Shown: positions 34,316 to 44,104 of the stretch, piece by piece
Layout: each line of letters starts with the position of its first letter
Position numbering within the stretch: the stretch's first letter is position 1
Source of the DNA: Microthyrium microscopicum
Taxonomy: Eukaryota > Ascomycota > Dothideomycetes > Microthyriales > Microthyriaceae
Reading direction: 5' to 3'
Assembly (NCBI GenBank): GCA_010405405.1
Contig: MU004230.1
Location: forward strand, 1,757,744-1,821,743
DNA length: 64,000 nucleotides
Position numbers and translations under genes: made by a program
The notes under the pieces: generated by a model
Database searches by the model: none
Told to the model about the DNA's origin: nothing
What the model saw: only the letters and a program-made list of their open reading frames with translations

Positions 34316-34861
34316 ATGGACAAAGCAAGCGACCGCAACGAAAGCCCGCCTTCCCAATTCACTCAAGAACACCCTCCCAATCCAAATCCGCAGCAACCAT
34401 CCGCATCCATCGCTCAAACCTCCTACAATCATGGCTACTACAACTCTCCGCGCCAGGACGCCATTGCCCGTTTGCCACCAGCAAGCGTCTTCCTGCCCGA
34501 AGCGGGCTCCTCAGTCGCTAACAATCTTCAAGCGCAGCTGATTGGCCTTGAAGCTTCCATTCAAGGAACGTACGACCGAACTCGTCATGTCGTACTTGGC
34601 GAAGCTCTGGAGCGCATTTTCACTATTCGTCAGCTGGTTAACTTTACCCTTGCCGGACGGGGTAATGAGACTTGTGGCCGTTGGCCAAACGTGTTGCCAG
34701 ATGTGGAAGTGGCAGATGCGACATCACCAAAAGCAGAGGCTGAAATCGTTGCAGAGAAACAGAACGAGGAGGAGCAAAAGACAGAAACGGAATCTGTGGC
34801 AGAAAGCGGCTTGGCTTCTCCTGCCTCTTATTATACTGCCCAGATGGATCAGTCTGATTGA
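34316..34861 (+). CDS. Hypothetical 181-residue protein
   Basis: A single-exon frame from ATG 34316. The first ~70 residues are Pro/Gln/Ser/Asn-rich and disordered. A short ordered-looking core follows: NNLQAQLIGLEASIQGTYDR, then LGEALERIFTIRQLVNFTLA. The tail is Glu/Lys-rich. It has no signal peptide and no membrane segment. I recognise no domain. The ATG is preceded by a typical C/T-rich leader, and the composition is coding-like, so it is probably a real gene of a fungal orphan family. It lies between SPB4 and the second TLC gene. Confidence 0.6.
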   Translation: MDKASDRNESPPSQFTQEHPPNPNPQQPSASIAQTSYNHGYYNSPRQDAIARLPPASVFLPEAGSSVANNLQAQLIGLEASIQGTYDRTRHVVLGEALERIFTIRQLVNFTLAGRGNETCGRWPNVLPDVEVADATSPKAEAEIVAEKQNEEEQKTETESVAESGLASPASYYTAQMDQSD

Positions 34862-35326
34862 GTATAGCAGAAGATCACGGTTTGGATATATTCATGACTA
34901 GAGAGTGTATATAAAGGTCGATGAAGGACTGGTAAATCAAAGTTACACCTCCAAAACTTGTCTCCTTTTATAGTGAAATGGTCGTTTATGAATTGAAATA
35001 CTGTTTTGTAGATATCTATCCACATGAGCTAGACATGGGATCCAAGGAAGCATCTGGACATCACAGGTGCGGTTCGCCCGAGGATGTTGTTTTTGAAGGC
35101 AACTTGCAGGGGAGGCTGAGCGCCCGCGTCACTCTGAGATCATCGCCTTCCTCGGATTCTCCCCATACATTTTTTTGACACTCGACCCTAACTGAACAAC
35201 TTGCACTTTGCTACCAAGTGCCCTATTCCTCCCCGTCTGGCATACTTCGCGGGTTGCCTACTTCCATCCTTCCTTTAACCTTCTTTGTGCTCCACCAACC
35301 GTTACACGGAGCTCGCCCTCACCACG
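34862..35326. other. Intergenic, no feature seen
   Basis: 3' flank of the 181-residue gene and promoter of TLC copy 2. A 66-codon frame at 34978-35178 has ATG but no support. A run of seven T lies near 35170. Confidence 0.4.
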
Positions 35327-36472
35327 ATGCTGGATCCCTATCCCCTACCGAACCCACCGTGGTTGCGCGAGCTCGTCACTCCTTTGGCCAAAAGAGCCGG
35401 CCTCCATACATTGCCCGATCATATTCATCAAGTTCTGCTGGCATTTGCAATCTACCAAGCAACGCTGCTATGGATCTCACCTCTCATCACCAAGATCTTC
35501 TTTGCCGAGTCATACGCCAAGCTCAGTAAACGGACTCAATTCAACTGGCATGTACATGCTGTCGCGTTCATTCAAGCTATAATCATTTCTGGTGTGGCTC
35601 TATGGGTGCTAGCAAAGGAGCAAGAAAGACCTCATATGAATTGGCAAGAGCGCATCTATGGATACACCGGGGCACTTGGAATGGTACAGGCTTTCGGAGC
35701 TGGGTACTTTGTTTGGGACTTGTACATTTGCATTCGATACTACTCGATGTTTGGGTTTGGCATGCTTGCACACGCGATTTCGGCTCTAACCGTGTATACT
35801 ACTGGATTTGTAAGTCATCATGGACGACTTTCACGAGATCTCTCGCTGACCATCATGTAGTACCCTTTTGTCAACTTTTACGCACCTGTATTCGTACTCT
35901 ACGAGATTTCCTCACCCTTCCTCAACATACACTGGTTCTGCGACAAGATGGAGCTCACTGGCAGCAATATTCAATTTATCAACGGAATCCTCCTACTGAT
36001 CACATTTGGCGGCGCTCGTCTGATTTATGGCACCTGGGCCAGCTATTCACTCTGCCGTGACATCCTTACGGCCGTTTATACTGCACGAGAAGCACCACAC
36101 ACACCACCATTGGCATTGTCACACTTTGCGCTCAACGCGACTACACTTTTCAACAATCCCATTGAGGCACTCCAAGTGCTCAAATATGCACCAGCAGGAC
36201 CTCACATTCCCACGTGGATGTGGATGTCTAATATTGCAAGCAACATCACTCTCAACATCTTGAACTGGTACTGGTATCAACAAATGATCTCAGCAATTCG
36301 CAAGCGCTTTGATCCGCCATTTGGTACACGCAAGAAGCTCAAGGCCGATTCGGATATCAAGGTTACACGAAGTGAGGACGCATCTGGAAGCAAGACACTC
36401 AAGGTAGATTCGCTGGAAGTTAGAAGACGACAGCAGCTTGAGCGACTTGAGTCTACTGGTATGATTCCGTGA
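35327..36472 (+). CDS. TLC-domain membrane protein, copy 2
   Basis: Exons 35327-35809 and 35861-36472, 51-nt intron, 364 residues. The ATG at 35327 gives MLDPYPLPNPPW, a start I recall for fungal TLC proteins. It shares family landmarks with copy 1: FNWHVHAVAFIQA, GAGYFVWDLYICI, YPFVNFYAPVFVLYEIS and FLNIHWFCDKMELTGS. The intron falls just after GF in a block where copy 1 reads straight through. The C-terminal tail (after the last membrane helix) is longer than in copy 1 and is Lys/Arg/Asp-rich. Likely an internal-membrane protein; substrate unknown. It is probably the ancestral copy, since it kept the intron, but that is inference. Confidence 0.85.
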
Positions 36473-37420
36473 TTTTCGGGCTCGGCACGGAGTTTGTGGC
36501 GGTAGAGCAGTACTATGCTCTGCTAGACATCGGGTTTTTGGAAACTGGAGCATTTTGTGCGTAAGTATGTTTTCCGCTCTTATTGGGACCTTGTTCCTAG
36601 CTGCGTAGACCTGAGATAGATAATGAGTTATCATTATAATTGTGTGCACGGTTTGCCCGGAGCTGCATAAATTCGCTCAGTCCAAAATAGTACAAGTTTT
36701 ATAGGTTTAAGAAACGAAGGGAACAGCTGTGGATATTCACAGCCCATCGAAGTCAAAAGGTTATTAATAGCAGTGCCACAACAGCAACAGAATATCTGAC
36801 TAACCAGCCCTGTGAGCCCTTTATTGCAACCTCCTACTTTTCGGTAACATTCATGAGGCAAGCTGCAAGCTGCGCTCTAATCAGATCTAGAAGTTTAACC
36901 ACCGCTTCGCCAAGATACTCAGCCCCACGCAATATCAGCCTTTGATTGCTTACATCGCGCTGACAAAGTTCTTGTCTTTGCCAAGATCAAAGGGGTAACT
37001 CTTTCAGTACTATTATGAGTGTTATCATGAACTTCTGCGTACCCAGACATTGGCAAAAGGCTTTTGTTGAGAAGATAGATTGGATATCCCCTCTCTGATT
37101 CAGCTGCAAGCCGAAGCAGACTCAGCAGCAAGATTAATGATCTAGACTTCGTCTGCATGGATTGGTGGGACACAGAAATCCACGGAGTCTTTGAAAAGTG
37201 CCAGCCGCATCCCAGTCCAGAACATTCAGCGCCACCGCACGCTGCGCCTTGATTCAACCAATCTGAAGAACGCTTCTGCACGCCAAAGCAGCTTGGAAAG
37301 CGGTGGCGCTCTTTTAGCATTGCCTCTAGTGCATGCTTTTCTGCGTGTCGATTGTTTAAGTAAGGTTGTATCAGCTGCTGGCAAAGATGGGTTCTCTTCT
37401 CAACATCTCTTTTGGCCGAC
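36473..37420. other. Intergenic, no gene supported
   Basis: About 950 bases between TLC copy 2 and the DUF3433-like gene. Short frames on both strands, including 36919-37422 minus, have no motif. It probably holds the 3' UTR and promoter only. Confidence 0.4.
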
Positions 37421-40166
37421 ATGGAGAGCGCATATCAACCACAGTATACTGTCGCTCACTACGGTGATGGTGGACAGCCTGGATACACTGATCAAACGGC
37501 CTATCATGGCGCACAAGCTGGATACAATAGTCAACACACTGGATATGGACCACAGTCCCCTGGTGTTTATGGCGAAATTCCCGCGAACAATGCTGGATAT
37601 GCCCAACAACATACACAAGGCACTTATGCTGAACTTCCTGTGAATAATGCTGGTCAAGTTGATCGTAGCAGCTTTTCATCTTATGGAGATAATACAAATC
37701 GCTCCAGTATACCCGCCTATGACGATCAGAACTACAACTACAATTATGCAGGTATGTCGATCTATGTCAGGTACAGATTTCAACGACGCATATGAACTAA
37801 CCAGCGTTTCTAAAGCCCAAGCTGATCCTATAAAACAACATCCTGCCGTAAATCCAAAACCACTACGGAAAGGCCATTTCTACATTCCTCCTGTACTTCG
37901 ACTACCGTCTCTACTCATCGTCTTCCTTATCACGGTGGCACTTCTTGGTGCGGTGGAGTATGGAGTTCAAAAGTTACCGCACAAAGAGAAAAACAAACAT
38001 GCTGATCCTGCGGCGTTCGTATCGTCTGTTGTATCGCAGGCTAAGAGTGTGGCTAGCAGCATCGTCAAGCGAGCTCCACAGACAACCGTAATTCCTGCCC
38101 AAACCACGACGGTTCCGTCGGAAAGTGCAGGCGGAACAAGCGCTGTTCCGCGAAGCTCGTATGTCACCACCACAACATCCGAGCAAGGAACGATTGTTGG
38201 GACTGTTCCGCCAAGTTCCTATGCTACCGCTCCACCAACTTCTTATGCTCCTACGGCTCCACCAAACTCCTATGTTACCTCGACGGTCGCTTCTGGGTCT
38301 TATGTGGGTGGTGGAACGAGTTCTGTCGCCAAAGACAGCTATGTTACCGCGTCTGCTAGTCTAACAAGTGGATCATATGTTGGAATCCCTTCAGTAGCAC
38401 AATCATCATATGTGACCACACAACGCCTGACGACTCAAATACCTACAACTCAGGTCACTTCTGTAGCATCAACAATCATATCAACAAATGCTGCTGGACA
38501 AGCGACAACACTCGTCACGTATGTTCCAACCACTTCAACCGGCCTGGCCACTGTGGAAACCAGTGTCGCAACGCTGGTTGGAGCCGGAACCAATGTCAAA
38601 GGACAGAATGGGAATGAACCTTTCCCGAGATGGCAGGTCTTTGTTGGCAACTCGTATTTGGCTTTGCTTGTTGCAGTCATCTTCAAACAGTTTTGGACTG
38701 CCATATCCTCTCAGGCAAGATTGATTGAACCTTTTGCTCAAATGAATACCGACGCCGGCGCCACGGCGAAGAGTGTGCTCAGCTCATTTTATCTCTCGAG
38801 TAGTCTCATTCCAGAGCCAATTCTTGCTTTGATGAAGGGACAGTGGTTCATTCTTGCTACATCGACGGTTTACTTGGCAGTTGGCTTACTCGCACCATTG
38901 GGCTCAGAGCTAGTGTGGCTGGACACGAATTATACGCCATGTCCAAATCCAGTGAACACTGTCAAAGTAAATAACATCAACAATCCATGCTGGCCTCCAA
39001 GACTTAGCATCGATCCTGTCCTGGCTCGTGTTACTGAAGGTCTTCTTACCTTTACAGCTGTCATGACGCTAACCATCATGTTTATGATGTGGCGCATACG
39101 AACTGGTGTTTATTCCGATCCCTCATCACTGGCTACAGTCGCGGCACTAACACATCATCCCGAAGTCCTCCAAGACTTCCGCGCAATCTCTGACGAAGCA
39201 AGTTCCAAAGACATTGCACTTCTCCTGGAGAACAAACGCTACAAGCTAGATGAGTACATGCGTCCGGATGGAACTTGGCGCTACGGAATCGTCCCAGCAC
39301 ATGGCATGGGGGCAGTACATCACTATACGCCTGTCGACGAAAAGCGCGCAGTTCAGGAAGCCAAGCCCAAGCACCGCGCTTGGAGGACAATAGATCTCAT
39401 ACTTGACATTCTGTTTATCGTCTGTCTCTTGGCACTTTTGGGTATTGTTGTGGCGTACTACAAAGATGGCAACTTAGAGGATCCATTCAACAAGTTTTTC
39501 AATACCATGTCATTTGGGCCACGGTTTGTTCTCACTGCAACTGGAAGTTTGTTTGCTTTGAACTGGAAGAGACTTGAAAGAGGTAAGTTCTTATATCACA
39601 GACTTTGACTTCCAAGTACTAACTCTGGAATAGATGCCCATACTTTATCACCATTTCACTCCATGGCGCAAGCTCCGGCGGATCCTCTTCGCACCATTCT
39701 TTTGCGCAAATCTTCAGTTCCACTCACATCGATATTTCCCATGCTTTTCAAAAGCCACTACTTTGCTTCCTTCATCGCATGTATAGCTGTACTTGCAGAG
39801 CTACTGGTCATATTCCTGGGCGCAGTACCTTTTGCGCCTGGCCAGTTCTACGAGGAGCTTCTGATGGCGTGCTATACATCCATGGCTCTTCTGGGTCTAA
39901 TGGTAGTCTCGGTTGTTATAATGATCATCTGGAAACGACGTATGCCGGATCTCCCTAGAGCGCCGGATACAGTTTCTGCAGTGATGACTTATGTTGCAGA
40001 TTCACGCATGCTGGATGATTTTGAGGGCGCAGAATATTGCGATGATAATGAGTTAAGAAATAGAATTGGTGGACGTGGGAAGAGATATGTGTATGGGAAG
40101 AGGCCGGGCAGTGATGGTCAATCTCGGTATCTGGTTGATGAGGAAAGTACTTTGGTCTATTCGTGA
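37421..40166 (+). CDS. Polytopic membrane protein, DUF3433-like
   Basis: Exon 1 is 37421-37751, exon 2 about 37816-39582 and exon 3 39634-40166, giving roughly 876 residues. The N-terminus is Gly/Gln/Tyr/Asn-rich (GYTDQTAYHG). After a first membrane helix (LLIVFLITVALLGAV) comes a Ser/Thr-rich outer segment with repeated SY-V/A units, then several membrane segments (LALLVAVIFKQFW, AVMTLTIMFMMWRI, LDILFIVCLLALLGIVV, FIACIAVLAELLVIF, LMVVSVVIMIIW) and a soluble loop. The pattern of paired blocks resembles fungal DUF3433 (SPRAY-type) proteins; that label is recalled, not tested. The first intron is awkward: GTATGT at 37752 pairs in frame only with an AAG acceptor at 37815 or 37821, whereas ACTAACCAG at 37804 would cause a frameshift. 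Confidence 0.7.
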
Positions 40167-40553
40167 AGTATCGCATTGGGAGGTTGCATCTTGCGTTTTG
40201 AAGCTAGTTTGCATTTATGATACCCAGTCTTCCATAGCGCAATCAAATTTGTCGATATCTATGAGTTGATACTTGTCTCAATCTCCATGGTGGTTTTCAC
40301 CTCTCACTTTAGGTCAACGATGCTTGTGAGCAGATGAAGCAGGCGCACCACGAACCAAAAGTCGGTTCACTAAAAGCACCTTAACCACGGCGACACCCGC
40401 AATACCACACCTGAAATAGAAATTGCCTACCTTCGCACATGAATACTACGCTTTCCCCAGCGGCACTTGATTCAGCATATTTCCATCAAACCAAATCCAA
40501 CATCCAACAATTCTTAGCACCCCAACCAATATCACACAGCCAAAACCTCCAAA
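40167..40553. other. Intergenic, no feature seen
   Basis: 3' flank of the DUF3433-like gene and promoter of the coiled-coil gene. No reading frame or repeat is supported. Confidence 0.4.
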
Positions 40554-41594
40554 ATGCCGAGCAAGGACGAGACATTCGATATACCCAAACAGACATCAAG
40601 TTCAGTGACAAAGTGGGCATCAAAAGCGGCATCAAAAGCAGGCAACTCCATCCTCGCCTACCTAGACGCTGCTCTCGACGGCCGCGCCGAACAGCCAATC
40701 AGCGCCCCCGCTGAGCGCCAACGTAGCTCCACAACGCCGCGAGCAGCCCTCTCAGACCCTGAACCCCGTCAAAGATCAGCAGAGCAAGAGTCCAAGCTCC
40801 CCGGAGGCCGCCCATCACTCCATCAAGCTCCAACTTCATCATCATCAACCCGCCGCAACTCCTCCGCCGCTAGACGAGAGCCATCCTACGAGATCCCCCT
40901 TCCAACAATCCCATCTGCATCAGCAGTCCTCAACACGCTCCTAGACCACGTGCCCTTTCGCCGCCGCACTGCAAAAGAAGCTGGCGATTACGATCCATAC
41001 TGGGGCAATCCCGAGTACGCGCGCACAGATTCCAACGCGGAGTTGAAGCGTGTTGGCTGGTACAAGGTCACGTTCAATCGCGACGATAGCTGGGTGGAGT
41101 TTGAAGATCCGCCGGATCATTTGAAGAGTGAGGCTGCTCGGAAGCGGCAGGATAGTTTGGATAGAGAGTTGGAGGAGTCATTTCAGGGCGAGGCTGAGGC
41201 TGAGAGATATAAGAAGTTGAGTCAGAAACAATTGGAGGAGTCGTTTTATGGTGAGGACTGGGCTGAGGAGGATAAGAAGGAACGGGAAGAGAAAGAATTG
41301 AGGGATAGGGAGGAAGTGGAGTGGAAGAATCGTGAGCGGGCGAGATTGAAGAAGGAGGAACGAAAGAGGGAGAAGTACGAGATTGCTTTGAAAGAAGCTG
41401 AGGAACTTGAGCGCGAGAAAACAGCAGAAAAGAAGAAACGACAAGAGAAAGAGAGACGCGAGCGACAAAAGCGTGAGCAGGTGGAGCGGGAACAACTGGA
41501 ACGGGAGCAGGCTGAACCTCTTGGAATAAAGCCACTCAAAGCGAAGGCTGTCAAATCTGAGCCAAGCAAGGGGAAAGATATCGAAGAAGGTTAG
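40554..41594 (+). CDS. Coiled-coil protein upstream of ATG29
   Basis: Unspliced, this frame runs from ATG 40554 to TAG 41592-41594, 346 residues. The first ~130 are Ser/Pro/Arg-rich and disordered; a short conserved-looking stretch follows (VLNTLLDHVPFRRR, YDPYWGNPEYARTDSNAELK, GWYKVTFNRDDSWVEFEDPP). The rest is a long Glu/Lys/Arg single helix or coiled coil. No named domain is recognised. The stop lies inside a good intron: GTTAGT at 41590, GCTAAT branch, ATAG at 41638. Removing these 49 bases joins the frame in phase with the ATG29 reading frame. So this could be a separate protein ending at 41594 or the N-terminus of a fusion (see findings). Confidence 0.65.
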   Translation: MPSKDETFDIPKQTSSSVTKWASKAASKAGNSILAYLDAALDGRAEQPISAPAERQRSSTTPRAALSDPEPRQRSAEQESKLPGGRPSLHQAPTSSSSTRRNSSAARREPSYEIPLPTIPSASAVLNTLLDHVPFRRRTAKEAGDYDPYWGNPEYARTDSNAELKRVGWYKVTFNRDDSWVEFEDPPDHLKSEAARKRQDSLDRELEESFQGEAEAERYKKLSQKQLEESFYGEDWAEEDKKEREEKELRDREEVEWKNRERARLKKEERKREKYEIALKEAEELEREKTAEKKKRQEKERRERQKREQVEREQLEREQAEPLGIKPLKAKAVKSEPSKGKDIEEG

Positions 41595-41706
41595 TATTCT
41601 GATCATTTGCCATATTTGTTCATTTGCTAATATCATAGATCAGACGAAGACGAGGAAATCTCGCAAAACCCGTTTTATCGAGAACCGAGATACTGGCAAG
41701 CTCTCA

Positions 41707-43224
41707 ATGGCGCCGGAAGTTGAATCCTCAAGACGGGACTTTCCGTCAACAAAACCGCATGCATCGAACGTATCAAATAAACCGCCTGTACGCTATACAC
41801 TTATTGTCCGATTGCCATTTGCCAGAGGGGACTTTGTTGATCCTCAACCTGTCAACTGGGATGCTGCCAAAGATAGAAAGCTATGGAAACTCATATCTCG
41901 GACTGGAACAAAGCTGTCTAACCGTGGGCCTACCTCGTCTGCATCGGCTTCAGAAGGCGGTGCTGGATCAGCCAATGAAGTCGACTGGGAGGCTCGAGCC
42001 GCGGAGTTTGGAGTTGACACCCGATTTCTATTACAACAAGCTGCTTGGCTTTACGAAAGACATTTGGAGCATGTCAAGAAGCAGGTTGTGAGACTTAGAG
42101 CTGGAAGTACTGCTGGAACTCCCGTACCGGGCCAAACAAGTATGCTAGGAAAGAAATCTGCTCTACAACCAGGCTCAAGAGCTCCATCTGCAATGTCGGG
42201 CCGCTCTCGTGATAGTCCTCTTCCCAAGGTGGACAATTCTATTGCAAACACCGCTTCTCGTCCATCGGCCCTCTCTAGAACACCATCAACCAATACTATA
42301 ACACAAAGTCGCTTATTACCAACGCAAGGGAATCCTTCGTCTCCTAGAATCCGCTCTGCTAGACCATCATCAATACGACGTCAAACTGGCACCCTGGCAA
42401 ACGTCAAACCCCCTGGTGAAGGCTTAGATTCTCCGGGCGTAGAATCAGATTCTTCGTCCTCTTCATCATCGGACGAAAATGTTGGTCAGATGTCACGCAG
42501 TGTCGCGGCCTTCCGTAGACCACCACGCTTCGGCGCCAAACGTCATGCAGCACTACTCGGTCATGATGGCGATGATGAGAATGAGACTGATGAAGATGAA
42601 GATGACGAACCAACATTTTTATCCTATGCTCAGGTTGATGGCACTTCCAAAAAACCTTCTGATCCAGATATGGGTGACACGCTCAAAGATGGACTCGCTA
42701 AACGCGGCTTTGCAAATCGCCATGGCACGACTGCTGAAAACTCCGAATCAAATACCGCTACAATACCCACTACGACTACAGGCCTCAAACAACCAAAACC
42801 TACCCGCCCTGTTGCTGGCGAGCCCATCCCATCCCAGGAGCAACAACAACCACAAACTATCCGATCCCCTGGCGTTCCCACGGAATCTTCAGTGAGCTCT
42901 GCCAGTTCCGCCGCAACTCCTGCCCGCCGCACCTCGCAAATACCCTCGCCTCGTCACCGTGCCGATCTCGCAAGACTAAGTAGTCCACGAAGACACACGG
43001 GTGAAACTAGCGACGGAACGCCCAGTATGGGCAGCAGCTTCAGTGACCTGGACGGTAAGCTTTCCTGCCCCTACATGTTGAAGGTCTCAATATACTGACT
43101 GGTTGTAGATGCTTCATTGACACAATCGGCGCTTGAAGAAGCGTTAGCGAGTAACTTTCGCAATGGCGGCGCGAGTCGGCTGAGCAATATTAGCCATGCT
43201 TTTCGTTCACGTTATATGCAGTGA
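41707..43224 (+). CDS. ATG29: Atg29, autophagy scaffold protein
   Basis: Atg29 works with Atg17 and Atg31 at the phagophore assembly site in bulk autophagy. Exons 41707-43054 and 43109-43224 give 487 residues. The diagnostic N-terminal Atg29 domain is RYTLIVRLPFARGDFVDPQP, then VNWDAAKDRKLWKLISR and the FLLQQAAWLYERHLEHVKKQ helix (about residues 110-130). The rest is Ser/Pro-rich and disordered, as is usual in filamentous fungi, with an acidic run near nt 42580-42615, and ends in a conserved helix ALEEALASNFRNGGASRLS and RSRYMQ. The start ATG 41707 gives MAPE, a common Atg29 N-terminus. Only 112 bases separate it from the upstream stop. Confidence 0.9.
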
Positions 43225-44104
43225 GCATTTCTTATCAATTTGTTATTTGTTTGGCGATGCGGGTAGGACAGATGTCCAAGGCTGGATTTGTTTTTTAACA
43301 GCACATCATGTGCGTTCGGAAGTAACGTAATCGGTACGCACCGCTCGTAGTTTTAGGGTCAATTTGATACTGTATGTCACTCTTCTTTCCCCATTCATTT
43401 CTTGAAATGCGGCTGTTTCATGGCCTCATTAAGGCTGTGTTCTCCCCCACGATCCAATTCCCTTAACTTGTTCAGCATAAATGTAGTTGTTCGTCATCAC
43501 GCATGCTGATATAGAGGAACAACAGAGCTGGTGATCCGTAGTTAGAGTTTACAGTCCTGGATGGAATTAGTCCACCAATTAGGGATGCTTTTCACTCAAG
43601 ATTCCATTGGTAGTCCAGCCTAATAACGCGATAGCAGCTTGGTCTGCACACAGCCATTTCTGGACTTGTGCAGCATGGGGCGAATTCAACACCATTCCCA
43701 ACTAGCCACCCAACCATCGATTGCCTTGCTGTCGAACACGTATCTTCTCGAACAGCTCATCTGGAATAAAGTCTACAGCAACTGATAAAAATATCATTAC
43801 CAACACGTATGGTTCAAGGCAACAGGGTTCCCTCAGTAAGCCACTGGTTTAAGGCTCATGTAAGGCTGAATCAGGTAGAATAGAATATGTCTTGCTGTCG
43901 TGCTGACAGTGCCCAACAAAATGCTCCTCTACACGTCGCCATCGAAATTCGACGTGGCCCTCGATTATTGCTGTGCAAGCACCAATAATACGTCCCTCTA
44001 TCAAAAATGGTTCGCATGGTTCAGTCTCCTTTGACCTCTCCAGAGGAACTATCAAATACCTGCTATAAACTTCCTCGGCTTCATATTCGCAGCTCAACTT
44101 GAAG
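43225..44104. other. Intergenic, no gene supported
   Basis: About 880 bases between ATG29 and the orphan gene. A minus-strand frame at 43849-44118 overlaps the next gene's start and is best seen as antisense shadow. No repeat noticed. Confidence 0.4.

Noticed and set aside
36919-37422. 167-codon minus-strand frame before the DUF3433-like gene
   Set aside because: Overlaps the likely promoter, lacks a recognisable motif and has scattered Cys without pattern.
37752-37776. A 19 or 25-nt intron in the DUF3433-like gene
   Set aside because: Below the size splicing machinery is known to handle in fungi; longer in-frame alternatives ending at AAG exist.
41074-41636. Several long minus-strand frames within the coiled-coil gene
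   Set aside because: They arise because the plus strand is rich in Glu/Lys codons; the antisense reads as Leu/Phe/Ser-rich without domain features.
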